Positions 8,580-17,048 of a stretch of DNA of 64,000 nucleotides are shown here, piece after piece. A program made the position numbers and the translations under genes. Position 1 is the stretch's first letter. Each line of letters opens with the position of its first letter. Source of the stretch: UBA10438 sp044238605 (GTDB lineage Bacteria; Bacteroidota; Ignavibacteria; Kapaibacteriales; Kapaibacteriaceae); contig JBIICY010000008.1 in the NCBI GenBank assembly GCA_044238605.1, positions 1 to 64,000 of the forward strand. Direction: 5' to 3'. The notes under the pieces are model-generated. The model was not told where the DNA came from. It saw only the letters and a program-made list of their open reading frames with translations, and did not search any database.

Positions 8580-8788
8580 TTATTCTTCGGCTTCGCGAAG
8601 TGAGGCAACGTTCGGCTGTTCCTGGACTCTCGTGAGGAATGCCGCCTGGCCATCAGTGCCGGCGTAGTATCGGTACTGCCTGCATCCACAACTCTGGTCT
8701 GGGCTCTTTTGATGCGCGTAAACAGCAGGATGCTGGAGGTTACAAGCAACAGCTATGAGATAACGCTTACGACGAGTACGGCTTCGAT
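8580..8788 (-). pseudogene. Decayed gene for a small single-pass membrane protein
   Basis: Reading leftward from 8788, one frame gives IEAVLVVSVIS, a stop (TAG), then LLLVTSSILLFTRIKRAQ, a clear membrane helix with a basic cytoplasmic end. Shifting frame near 8690 continues as protein-like SCGCRQYRYYAGTDG and ends TRVQEQPNVASLREAEE plus TAA at 8580-8582. A lost start (ATC where ATG is expected), one in-frame stop and one frameshift would explain it. Sequencing or assembly error is the alternative. No family recognised. Confidence 0.4.
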
Positions 8789-8804
8789 CCTCTGATGTAT
8801 CCTC

Positions 8805-11798
8805 TTAACTCATGAGCTTGTTTATCGCGCGCTGCAGCGCTGGACGCAGGTCTTCTGGGAAGGGGCTGATGAGCCGCGTTAGATGCTTCCGCAGGTCTTC
8901 TGCGAACTGACGCAGCTTCGGCAGTATCTCGCTGATCAAGATGGCATCTGTGGGAAGCTCAATGTGCACCTTGCCGAGTCCTGCAAGCAGGGCTATGCAT
9001 TCGGCTTCTTCCTGTGATTCACAGTCGAGCACAACGTCCGGACGTGCCCCTTTCCATGTTCGTACTCTCCACCCAAACATTGTTCCGTCCACTTCGGCAC
9101 GCGTGATGCCAGATTCGAGCACAACTTCCCGACGGTTTGCTGCAGGCAGCTGGTTGATGTAGGGGACGTACCAGGTCTTCAGTGGACGCAGCTTGTGGTC
9201 GCGCTCGAGTTCGTGGAGTAGGGTGTTTGTGAGGTGACGCACGTTCGATGGACGTGACCACCATGCGTAGGCAAAACGGTAGATCCAGCGTTGCTCTTCG
9301 TCAGTGAGGCCAAAGACATCCTGCATAAGAAGGACGTCTAGTTTTCGGCGGTCACGGCGGACAGTTTCCGGACGAATTGTATCGGAAGAACTTGCGCCAA
9401 ACTCGTCCGCTAAGGTTGCAATTGCACGTCGCGTTAGCTGCTGTAGCGATGGGTCTGCAATTACCGAGAGAACAGCATCATCCGGGATTGGAAACTCCTG
9501 CGTATCGCGCACGGTGATATCAGCCACGTTGTCGGTAAGCCGCATAAGCTGACTAAAGAACAACCCTAGTGTGGAGTTCATCCATAAGGCCACGGCATCG
9601 CGCTGTGTGATGTTTGCAAGCGTAACGCCAATGAATGCATCCGTTGCATAGGCATCTATGGAGTTAACGTGCACAATCCACCGTCGGTGCTGCTGCTTCG
9701 GGATGATAAGGTGTGCGATCGACGGAGTAGGCACATGCCACCATACGCTGCGATTACGTATGCTTGGGCGCAGGTGAACACCGTCGCGCTCGGCACGCTC
9801 AATGCGTGTGAGTACGTTGGTACCCTGCATGGCATTGCGGTCTTCGGGCAGCAGCAGCAGACGTCTGTCTGATCGTGGAATGCCCATGATCGACTCTATA
9901 TCATCAGCCGATGTAAGGATCGTTGCGTCTACCGTTGTTCCATTCCCGCGAGTGCGCTGCCAATACTCTGACTCAAGATTATCTGTAGCGATATCGTGCG
10001 TATCAGGTGCAAAGATCTCGTTCGCGCCTGTGCGCAAGCCCCCTCCTACATCTGCAATCGATGATAGGGGGCGCATGCGGTGCAGTGTTTTTCGGAGTAC
10101 AGAAGAGAGCACATCAGGCGGAATCAGGTAATCTTCCCATGACCCGGCATCGGTGAGGTTGGACTGCGGAATCATCCGCACAACTGCTTCGTCGTTTACC
10201 TTGCCTCTGTCCGATGCATCTAGATAAGCAATGAAGGCATCGAGAGATTTCAGTCGCGCCTGCTCAAGGTCGCGTGATGCTTTCGATGAAGGGAAGAAAG
10301 CGGCAATCGGTCTGCGCAGATATACAAAGCGTGCCAAGTGACGGTGATGCTCTACTTCGGTCTTGCGGGCTACGATGCAGCATACTCCTGCATCCGGCTC
10401 GGCAAGGGCCTCTACGTCGCTCATGATTACCCACTCGATAGCATATCCAGCAGCTAAGGCCTGACGCATGGCGGTGTAGCGATCATCGTGCAGAGATGAA
10501 AGGGGCAGAAACAGTACCACGCATCCGTCAGCCGCAATGGGCATGCGTTCCAGCAACAGCCGCAGACGATGCCGTTCTGTAACGTCTGCACTGGTAGCTA
10601 CAACAAGATCCCATTGTCTGCGTGCTGCACGAGTTTCTCGCAGAATCTGTACGTCTGCCGCAACGTCGAGTTTCCCTGATGCCCGCAGCACGATAGCACG
10701 CTCGTCTTCGCTGTTACGCGCATACACGCGGGCTTCGCACGGTGTGCTCTGCGCCATCAGCATCTGCCGAACACTTGCCAAACCCTGGGTCTGACCGATC
10801 TCGAGCATGGAGATACGCTCGGGCGCATGATCGCGCACGTGTACTACCGCACGTAGGGCAAGGTCGAGCGCATCGATCGTTGGAACCGATGTACGAGAAA
10901 TACGCGCACATCTCTGCAGGATTGCATCAACGGCGCGGTGGAGTTCGTGATCTGTTAAGCGCTCTGGATCGAACCGGTGCAGGAAGTGGATCAGATCCGC
11001 AAGCGTCATCCGAAAAACTTCCTGCCTGTCTGGCAGCACGCGGACGTTTGCTACGCTGTGTGGAAGCATAGCGTAGCCTTTGCGCCGGGCTTGACGGAAG
11101 TACGCACCCACAAGGTCCAGCATAAGGTCCGAGCTGCGCGTCCCATAGGGTATTGCCAGTCTGTCAAACGCATCACGATTTCGCACGTGCATCAGCACAT
11201 AGGCCAGAATGCTCGTGCCCAATCGTAGTGTGTATTCGCGTTGTTCGGCTGTAGGTTCTGTGCACGATGTAAGGTCATCAAACATCGACAGCACACGTTC
11301 CGAGAAAAATGCAGAGGCATCGCGCACTTGCTGTTGCTGGGGTATGGAGGACTCGATCGTAAGCCAGTTTACAGCATGTGATAGGGCGGCAACGAGCGAC
11401 AGCTGCACGCCAGATGCCTTGGTGTCTTCAGCGGTGCGCACATCCGCCCCCTGCTGCCAGCCAACGACTTGTTCTTCGTCGGGCAGCCGCTTGGTAACAG
11501 CATCTGTGCGGTAGGTAACAACCCTACGAATATTCGTGAGGATGAAGTAGGGGCTCTGCACACGCGAGGCAACAGAGCGCAGTTTGTCCCGCGGAACATC
11601 GTCGAACGGACTCTCCGTGGGCTGAATGGCATCAACAACTGCCAGCACCGTTCCATCTGCATGCTTGAGCATGAGAAAGGCGCCTTCGACACTCGTGAAC
11701 TCTTCGATGGTAAGACGCTTAGATGCATCAGCTGTAAGCTGCTGCAGACACGATGTAAGCGTAGAACGCAGGATGTGGGATGTTTGGGCAGGCGACAT
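8805..11798 (-). CDS. Type IIG/Eco57I-like restriction-methylase homologue lacking catalytic motifs
   Basis: The 997-aa protein follows the order of single-chain N6-adenine restriction-methylases. Residues 1-100 look like an HsdR-N/PD-(D/E)XK-type domain ending in YFILTNIRRVVTYR, but the expected E-x-K is DAI (VLAVVDAIQP). Residues 150-490 match the helical and SAM-binding methylase domain, yet motif I (DPACGSG) reads MLEIGQTQG at about 331 and motif IV (NPPY) reads WDLVVATSADV at about 396. Residues 552-775 form a canonical target recognition domain: SWEDYLIPPDVL, ADVGGGLRTGANEIF, WW, and LWMNSTLGLFFSQ. The tail has the family marker DRRKLDVLLMQDVFGLTDEE. The frame is fully open, 1 bp after the phosphomutase gene. 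Probably a DNA-binding pseudo-enzyme; alignments are by eye. Confidence 0.7.
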   Translation of the reverse strand: MSPAQTSHILRSTLTSCLQQLTADASKRLTIEEFTSVEGAFLMLKHADGTVLAVVDAIQPTESPFDDVPRDKLRSVASRVQSPYFILTNIRRVVTYRTDAVTKRLPDEEQVVGWQQGADVRTAEDTKASGVQLSLVAALSHAVNWLTIESSIPQQQQVRDASAFFSERVLSMFDDLTSCTEPTAEQREYTLRLGTSILAYVLMHVRNRDAFDRLAIPYGTRSSDLMLDLVGAYFRQARRKGYAMLPHSVANVRVLPDRQEVFRMTLADLIHFLHRFDPERLTDHELHRAVDAILQRCARISRTSVPTIDALDLALRAVVHVRDHAPERISMLEIGQTQGLASVRQMLMAQSTPCEARVYARNSEDERAIVLRASGKLDVAADVQILRETRAARRQWDLVVATSADVTERHRLRLLLERMPIAADGCVVLFLPLSSLHDDRYTAMRQALAAGYAIEWVIMSDVEALAEPDAGVCCIVARKTEVEHHRHLARFVYLRRPIAAFFPSSKASRDLEQARLKSLDAFIAYLDASDRGKVNDEAVVRMIPQSNLTDAGSWEDYLIPPDVLSSVLRKTLHRMRPLSSIADVGGGLRTGANEIFAPDTHDIATDNLESEYWQRTRGNGTTVDATILTSADDIESIMGIPRSDRRLLLLPEDRNAMQGTNVLTRIERAERDGVHLRPSIRNRSVWWHVPTPSIAHLIIPKQQHRRWIVHVNSIDAYATDAFIGVTLANITQRDAVALWMNSTLGLFFSQLMRLTDNVADITVRDTQEFPIPDDAVLSVIADPSLQQLTRRAIATLADEFGASSSDTIRPETVRRDRRKLDVLLMQDVFGLTDEEQRWIYRFAYAWWSRPSNVRHLTNTLLHELERDHKLRPLKTWYVPYINQLPAANRREVVLESGITRAEVDGTMFGWRVRTWKGARPDVVLDCESQEEAECIALLAGLGKVHIELPTDAILISEILPKLRQFAEDLRKHLTRLISPFPEDLRPALQRAINKLMS

Positions 11799-11799
11799 T

Positions 11800-13149
11800 C
11801 TATCTGCGGACTAACGATGTTACACGTGTGATCAGTTCCTGTGCTTCGTCTTGCGTTGGAGCTTCAGCAATCACGCGAGCTATAGGCTCAGTATTCGATG
11901 CACGCACCTGCACCCATCGATCGGCCATGCCAATAAACACTCCGTCGAGGGTGGAGATCTCGGCGTCTGGAAATGCCAACATAATGTCGGTAAATGAAGC
12001 TGCTAATGCCTCGCGGCTCTCAAGCTCAAACTTGGTCTTGATCATTGCATACGATGGCAGCTCTGCGCATGCCTGGGACATAGTTAGGCTATGGGAGCGG
12101 AGATACGACGAGATAACGCCAAGACCCACTAGACTGTCGCGTCCAGAATGACATGCCGGATAGATCACGCCGCCAGAGCCCTCACCGCCGATAACGGCGC
12201 CCACTGATTGCATCTTGCGTACAACGTTGATCTCACCTACGGGAGCGCGATGGCAGGTAACACCGTACGAGGCTGCTACGTCGTCCACAACGCGTGTGGT
12301 AGAAAAGTTTACGACTACATCACCCCGTTCACCGCTGTCGAGAACTGCTTTTGTAGCCAGAGCTATCGTGCGTTCTTCGCCAACCGGCATGCCGTGTTCA
12401 TCAAATAAGACGAGTCGGTCTCCATCTGGATCTATGGCCACACCGAACGCAGCATTGTGCTGACGTACAGCTTCTCCAAGCTGCGTCAGGTTCTCGGTAA
12501 GGGGCTCGGGTGTATGGGGGAATATTCCGGATCCATCGCAGAAGAGCCGAACAACCTCGTAGCCCATTCGCTCAAGCAGCATAGGTGCGCTTACAGAGGC
12601 AGAGCAGTTAACGGCATCTACCACTACGCGCTGTGCATCAGAGCGTGGGGCAGAGCGCACAGCCGGGATGTCGCAGACGCGGTCTACATGAAACATGTCG
12701 GCATCGTGCCGAAACACAACATGCCCATGCTGCTGGTTTGGAGATAACGAATCTGGCGCAGGAGTATCAGCTGCAGCCCACAGCCGTGCGTTTGCTTCTG
12801 CATCCAGGAAGACGCCGCCGGCGTCGAGAAACTTCAGTCCGTTCCATGGCGCAGGATTATGCGATGCAGTAATCGCAATGCCGCCTAAGGCATCTGTGTG
12901 TTCGGTGATAAGCTGTACGGTGGGTGTTGTGGCAACGTTGAGCACCACAACTGGACGTCCGCATGCGCGCAGCGTACCAACAACGATGTCCTGCATCCAC
13001 GCCCCGCTCGGACGTCCGTCTCTGCCAACTACGATAGCCCCCTGAGGGAGAATCGCGTGAAATGCCCACGCATACTGGGCCACAAGCGTTGGCGTTAGGT
13101 CGTTGCCGAGTGTTGCGCGAAGTCCGGAGATGGATCGAATACAGGCCAT
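11800..13149 (-). CDS. Phosphohexomutase (phosphomannomutase/phosphoglucosamine mutase family)
   Basis: This enzyme interconverts hexose 1- and 6-phosphates through a phosphoserine. The 449-aa sequence has the active-site loop GIAITASHNPAPWNG (Ser near 93), the metal-binding loop DPDGDRL and the sugar-specificity loop GGEGSGGVIYP, plus the C-terminal phosphate-binding RASNTEP. The EGSGG loop is closer to the PMM/PGM and archaeal GlmM-type branch than to bacterial GlmM (EQSGH). Start set at 13149 (MACIRSISGLRATLG), 5 bp after the upstream gene; a longer frame to 13299 overlaps that gene and has no homology-like sequence. Confidence 0.9.
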   Translation of the reverse strand: MACIRSISGLRATLGNDLTPTLVAQYAWAFHAILPQGAIVVGRDGRPSGAWMQDIVVGTLRACGRPVVVLNVATTPTVQLITEHTDALGGIAITASHNPAPWNGLKFLDAGGVFLDAEANARLWAAADTPAPDSLSPNQQHGHVVFRHDADMFHVDRVCDIPAVRSAPRSDAQRVVVDAVNCSASVSAPMLLERMGYEVVRLFCDGSGIFPHTPEPLTENLTQLGEAVRQHNAAFGVAIDPDGDRLVLFDEHGMPVGEERTIALATKAVLDSGERGDVVVNFSTTRVVDDVAASYGVTCHRAPVGEINVVRKMQSVGAVIGGEGSGGVIYPACHSGRDSLVGLGVISSYLRSHSLTMSQACAELPSYAMIKTKFELESREALAASFTDIMLAFPDAEISTLDGVFIGMADRWVQVRASNTEPIARVIAEAPTQDEAQELITRVTSLVRR

Positions 13150-13154
13150 AATGC

Positions 13155-14555
13155 TCAGTGTTGTGGTGCTGTGCCGCAGAGTGCTTCGATATCTGCAGCA
13201 GTACGTGCAAGAGTTGCAGAGAGGTTTACAGGACCTTCTGCAGTGATGAGAATATCGTCCTCGATGCGCACCCCGATGTTCCACCATCGTTTGTCGCATG
13301 CCGAGCCGGCTGGAATATAAATGCCAGGCTCAACAGTAATAACAGAGTTTACCTGAAGGGGTCCGCCCGTACCAGGATCATGCACATCGAGTCCCAGATA
13401 ATGGGATGTACCGTGCATGAAGTACTGCTTTACATCAGCAAGATCCTTGATGACGCCCAGCTTGAGCAGTCCGTCGGCGATTACGGTTGTAGCTGCTGCG
13501 TGCGGCGCGCGAAAGGGTGCTCCGGCAACGGACGCGGCAATGCCGGCATCCTGCGCTGCCAGAACGAGATCGTAGATCTGACGCTGTTCATTAGTGAACT
13601 TGCCCGAGAGCGGAAACGTGCGTGTGATGTCTGCCGTATACCCGTGATACTCCGCACCGCAGTCTGCCAGCACGAGGTCGTTCATCGTTGTTGCGCGTCT
13701 GTTAGCTGTGTAGTGCAGAATGCATGCATTGTAGTTGGACCCAACGATCGATGGATATCCTACGTCTTCCGCTCCTCCGCGTTTGAAGCCATACTCCATA
13801 AGAGCTTCGAGCTCGTATTCCTTCATGCCCGGGCGGGCGCCGCGCATGGTTGTGCGGTGACCCTCCATAGAGATCTCGATGGCTTTGCGGAGCAGACGTA
13901 GCTCTGAGGTGTCTTTTACTTCCCGCATCGCGCGCAGAATAGACATCGGCGTCTTGAGGATGATGGATGCGTTGCGTTCCTTGACCCATTTCTTGAGCTC
14001 TGCATCGGCATAGAGGTTCTTGCCGGCAAGGGGCACCTGGAGCGACTTTGTTGGAAGCGTTGAGTAGTGCAGGGTGTCGAGGCGCTGCAACAGTGAGTCG
14101 AGAACTACTTTTAAATCTGTTGCAACCACCGCCGTGTCTACGCCCAGATACTGCATTGCTTCAGTAGGACCCATACTCACGCCCTGCCATACTTCGCGGT
14201 CCTGATTGCGCTTTGGAATGAACAGCACTTCCGTGTACGTGCGATCTCCCAACTGAATGCCACCGGGTGCGAGCAGGAGTGTTGTACCGGGAGTCTGACA
14301 TCCAGTAAGATAGAGCATGTCTGAACTTTGACGGTACTCGTAGTCTACATCGTTTTGTCTGTTGCGCACATCGGCAGAAAACACGATGGCCGCAGACCGC
14401 TGCGTAAGCGATGCTGCCACTCGCGCCCTGCGTTCTTTGTAGACGTGCGGCAACGGTAGGTCTGTGTCAAACACCTCGAAAGGAAATGTCTGTGCCGGGG
14501 CATGCAAGCCCCCTACAACTGCTGCGAGCAAGGCAGCGACAAGTATGCGTGTCAT
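13155..14555 (-). CDS. Secreted Xaa-Pro aminopeptidase (M24B)
   Basis: A dimetal aminopeptidase P that removes N-terminal residues ahead of proline. It starts MTRILVAALLAAVVGG, a signal peptide, so it should act outside the cytoplasm. The N-terminal AMP_N domain (about residues 30-170) includes SSDMLYLTGC. The catalytic pita-bread domain shows metal ligands in LADCGAEYHGYTADITRTF (D, D), HGTSHYLGLDVHD (H), TVEPGIYIP (E) and GVRIEDDILIT (E). 466 aa. The ATG at 14555 lies 6 nt after a TAATTTG box. A cytosolic-type paralogue is at 50587-51693. Confidence 0.92.
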   Translation of the reverse strand: MTRILVAALLAAVVGGLHAPAQTFPFEVFDTDLPLPHVYKERRARVAASLTQRSAAIVFSADVRNRQNDVDYEYRQSSDMLYLTGCQTPGTTLLLAPGGIQLGDRTYTEVLFIPKRNQDREVWQGVSMGPTEAMQYLGVDTAVVATDLKVVLDSLLQRLDTLHYSTLPTKSLQVPLAGKNLYADAELKKWVKERNASIILKTPMSILRAMREVKDTSELRLLRKAIEISMEGHRTTMRGARPGMKEYELEALMEYGFKRGGAEDVGYPSIVGSNYNACILHYTANRRATTMNDLVLADCGAEYHGYTADITRTFPLSGKFTNEQRQIYDLVLAAQDAGIAASVAGAPFRAPHAAATTVIADGLLKLGVIKDLADVKQYFMHGTSHYLGLDVHDPGTGGPLQVNSVITVEPGIYIPAGSACDKRWWNIGVRIEDDILITAEGPVNLSATLARTAADIEALCGTAPQH

Positions 14556-14561
14556 GGGGCG

Positions 14562-14568
14562 CAAATTA
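14562..14568 (-). promoter_or_regulatory. Variant -7 box TAATTTG next to a start codon
   Basis: TAATTTG followed by GCGCCCC-type spacer and ATG six nt later; the same arrangement (TTTGCGCCCCATG) occurs before the threonine dehydrogenase gene at 24384. It may give a leaderless transcript of the aminopeptidase gene inside the longer operon. Confidence 0.4.
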
Positions 14569-14586
14569 GGCACGAAGTCCCCCAAG

Positions 14587-15318
14587 TCACACCGCCACAC
14601 ACAGTGTTGCTGCGTCTACTCTTCGGGCTCCAGCTTCGATAAGAGCAGTTGCACAGGCATTGAGTGTAGAGCCGGTTGTGAGTACATCGTCGATAAGCAG
14701 GATGTGGGTGTTCAGAATGCTATCGGGATTCGGCACTGTGAAGATCCCGCTTACGTTCGAACGGCGGTCTGCGTCGGACTTTGTGGTTTGAGATTCCGTG
14801 TATCGGTTGCGGACGATGCTGTCAGAGTTGAGCATCGGTAGCCCACTTCGCTCGCAGAAGCCCTTAGCAATAAGCTCGGTCTGATTGTAACCCCGCTCTC
14901 TTCGCCGGGCAGGGTGGATGGGCACGGGGCAGACCAGGGTTTCTGGGTCTAGCGCAGACTGCATGCAATGTTCAGCGAGAATACGTCCAAGCGCAACGGC
15001 AAGGTGCGTGCGACCGCCGTATTTGATGGCGTAGATCGCATTGTCGATGGTAGACGTCTGCGACAGCGCCCAAAGTGCAGAGAATTGGGAGATCATCAGA
15101 TCGTCCGCCTGGACGTGACGCTGGATGAGCAGCTCGATATCAATAGGACGCGGAGCCGGCTGATGAAACAGCAGTGCCGTGTCCGTTACACCAGGTGCAT
15201 AGGTAGGGGCGGTAGAAAGACGCTCGCCCGTAAGCAGACAATGCTCGGGGTAGAGTGTGGAAGCCAGAGCACGGCAAGTATTACGTGCATGCTGGACCAC
15301 CATGTCCAGAATGCACAT
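14587..15318 (-). CDS. comF: ComF family phosphoribosyltransferase-like protein
   Basis: ComF is needed for DNA uptake or single-strand handling in transformation. The 243-aa protein has the family block VCPVPIHPARRRERGYNQTELIAKG and the PRPP-binding motif ILLIDDVLTTGSTL near the C-terminus. The N-terminal zinc finger usual in the family is reduced to a single cysteine (LYPEHCLLTGERLS), so zinc binding is unlikely. It lies between tryptophan dioxygenase and the secreted aminopeptidase in the ten-gene array. An alternative start is the Met at residue 6. Confidence 0.88.
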   Translation of the reverse strand: MCILDMVVQHARNTCRALASTLYPEHCLLTGERLSTAPTYAPGVTDTALLFHQPAPRPIDIELLIQRHVQADDLMISQFSALWALSQTSTIDNAIYAIKYGGRTHLAVALGRILAEHCMQSALDPETLVCPVPIHPARRRERGYNQTELIAKGFCERSGLPMLNSDSIVRNRYTESQTTKSDADRRSNVSGIFTVPNPDSILNTHILLIDDVLTTGSTLNACATALIEAGARRVDAATLCVAV

Positions 15319-15327
15319 GGAGTTACC

Positions 15328-16392
15328 TTACGGTGTAAGAACAAACTGTAGGCGCTCTTCGATCTCGCGTGGCAGTACTGGCTTAAGCTTATCTGGCAGG
15401 AGATACGAAGACAGTGCTGGGATATCATTGAAGATGCGCTGACGCATCGCGGTCTGCATGAGGTATTCGTGACCGCTAGATCCGCCTGTACCTACACGCA
15501 TGCCGATCATCCTGCTTACCATCATTGTGTGACGGTACCGCCATAGAGCCACCAGTCTGTCGAGTTCTACGATAGCTTCGAGAAATCGGAATGGGGCTTG
15601 CAGCAACGGACGATCCTGATACGCCGTAATGAATAGTACCGCCAGCGAGGCATTAAGTGACATTCTGCGTTTGCCCTCGGCTACGAGCTGATCGTATGAT
15701 TCCTTGTTGAGCAAAGCCATAAGGCTTTCTTCATTGCGGTCTATCTGCGCTAGTGCCTCTGTTGGATCGGTGTTCTCTGCTTCACTGAGGATACGAACTT
15801 CTTTGCGGTCGTTGTCCAGCATCTCGCGTGCGGACTTGGTAAACGACGATAGAATTCCGAAGTCTCCCATCTGCAGAAATGGGATACGGGCAAGCCAGTT
15901 TTCGATCACAGAAAAGAGTGTTGATCCAGCCGTCGCGGTTTCAAGCTCCTGCCGGTGTTCTGGAGTAAGAGCTTCTGTGTAGTGCTTTAGTACTCGCTGG
16001 TCTTCCTGCAGGCCAAGTTTACGTTCCAGGATGCGCCATTGCAGAGATTGAAATCCACTCGCTGGATTCAGATACGCTCGGAAGTTCATGAACTGCATCG
16101 GCGTCATCGTTTCCATGATGGAAAACTGATTGCACAAAAGGTCCATGATCTTGTTTACTCGCTCAATGCGAGTTGCACACAGATGAATTGCTGATTCTGC
16201 AACAACTGGTTTATCCAGTAGGTCAATTACCGAGTTTACTTCGAACAGCACTTGCTTGAACCACAGCTCAAAGGCCTGGTGCGTGATGATGAAGAGCATT
16301 TCCTCATGAGCGTGGTCGTTTGCCTTATCGCTCTCCAGTTCCTGTGCATTCAGGATCTTGTCCAGTCCGAGGTAATCTGCGTAGTATACCAT
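15328..16392 (-). CDS. kynA: Tryptophan 2,3-dioxygenase
   Basis: A heme enzyme that opens the indole ring of tryptophan to N-formylkynurenine. Family blocks are clear in the 354-aa sequence: HEEMLFIITHQAFELWFKQ, PASGFQSLQWRILE (substrate pocket), and WRYRHTMMVSRMIG with the proximal heme histidine, followed by GTGGSSGHEYL. No other kynurenine-pathway gene is in the window, so the downstream steps (NAD synthesis or degradation) must be encoded elsewhere or be absent. Confidence 0.96.
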   Translation of the reverse strand: MVYYADYLGLDKILNAQELESDKANDHAHEEMLFIITHQAFELWFKQVLFEVNSVIDLLDKPVVAESAIHLCATRIERVNKIMDLLCNQFSIMETMTPMQFMNFRAYLNPASGFQSLQWRILERKLGLQEDQRVLKHYTEALTPEHRQELETATAGSTLFSVIENWLARIPFLQMGDFGILSSFTKSAREMLDNDRKEVRILSEAENTDPTEALAQIDRNEESLMALLNKESYDQLVAEGKRRMSLNASLAVLFITAYQDRPLLQAPFRFLEAIVELDRLVALWRYRHTMMVSRMIGMRVGTGGSSGHEYLMQTAMRQRIFNDIPALSSYLLPDKLKPVLPREIEERLQFVLTP

Positions 16393-16409
16393 GATGTCAG
16401 CTTGTGCGT

Positions 16410-17039
16410 TTAGAATTGTTCAGATGTGCGGAACACTGCCGTGCGGGCGATCATATCATGCAGGGCCTGCTTTTTAGCCGAGAGCACGATCAAGCAACCG
16501 ATCAAGATAACCACTTCTACCAGCGACGACGCACTTGTGATGCCTCGTGCAACGATGTCTGCTACCGGAAGCACGGCAATGAGCTTAAGAATTCTGTCGG
16601 AGATTTTGATCACGGTGCGCATGGCAATGATGCTTGGCTCAGCAACAGCCCCGTCTTCGCGTCCGATACGCAGCTTCAGTATCCGCTTTCCGATGGATGC
16701 ACCTGTAAAGGCTTCGATAGACCAATACAGAATGGGACTGATAAACCCTGCATAGAGCATCGAGACAAGGTAGGGGAGTGCTTCATTCATCACATCACGT
16801 GGGAAGCCAAATGCCTTCATGCTGGCTAGTAGCTCCTTCAGCGACTCCTTAATGAACTCCGTCTGTCCGGGTTGAATGGAGCTGATGATGAGCACAAGGG
16901 TAATCGTAACAAACCACAATCCAACTTGGTCGATAGCCCATGCGCCAAGGCGCAGACCAAAACCAACGCGTTTGTCTTCGATGGTTGGCTGGTACGACGT
17001 AAATGGATTTGTCGAAGGGGGCTGTGGTATCTCGCTCAT
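16410..17039 (-). CDS. RDD family membrane protein
   Basis: 209 aa. A short cytoplasmic Pro-rich N-terminus is followed by the RDD block GFGLRLGAWAIDQVG, a second helix near residues 88-108, the conserved GASIGKRILKLRI, a third hydrophobic stretch, and the closing KKQALHDMIARTAV. Function of the family is mostly unknown, with some members implicated in ion or cation exchange. It sits 9 bp after the MTHFR-type gene and 17 bp before the dioxygenase gene. Confidence 0.88.
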   Translation of the reverse strand: MSEIPQPPSTNPFTSYQPTIEDKRVGFGLRLGAWAIDQVGLWFVTITLVLIISSIQPGQTEFIKESLKELLASMKAFGFPRDVMNEALPYLVSMLYAGFISPILYWSIEAFTGASIGKRILKLRIGREDGAVAEPSIIAMRTVIKISDRILKLIAVLPVADIVARGITSASSLVEVVILIGCLIVLSAKKQALHDMIARTAVFRTSEQF

Positions 17040-17048
17040 CTGATGTTC

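Noticed and set aside
8805..11798. Active BREX PglX or type I HsdM methylase
   Set aside because: Both SAM and catalytic motifs are missing and no brx, hsdR or hsdS partner is present in the window.
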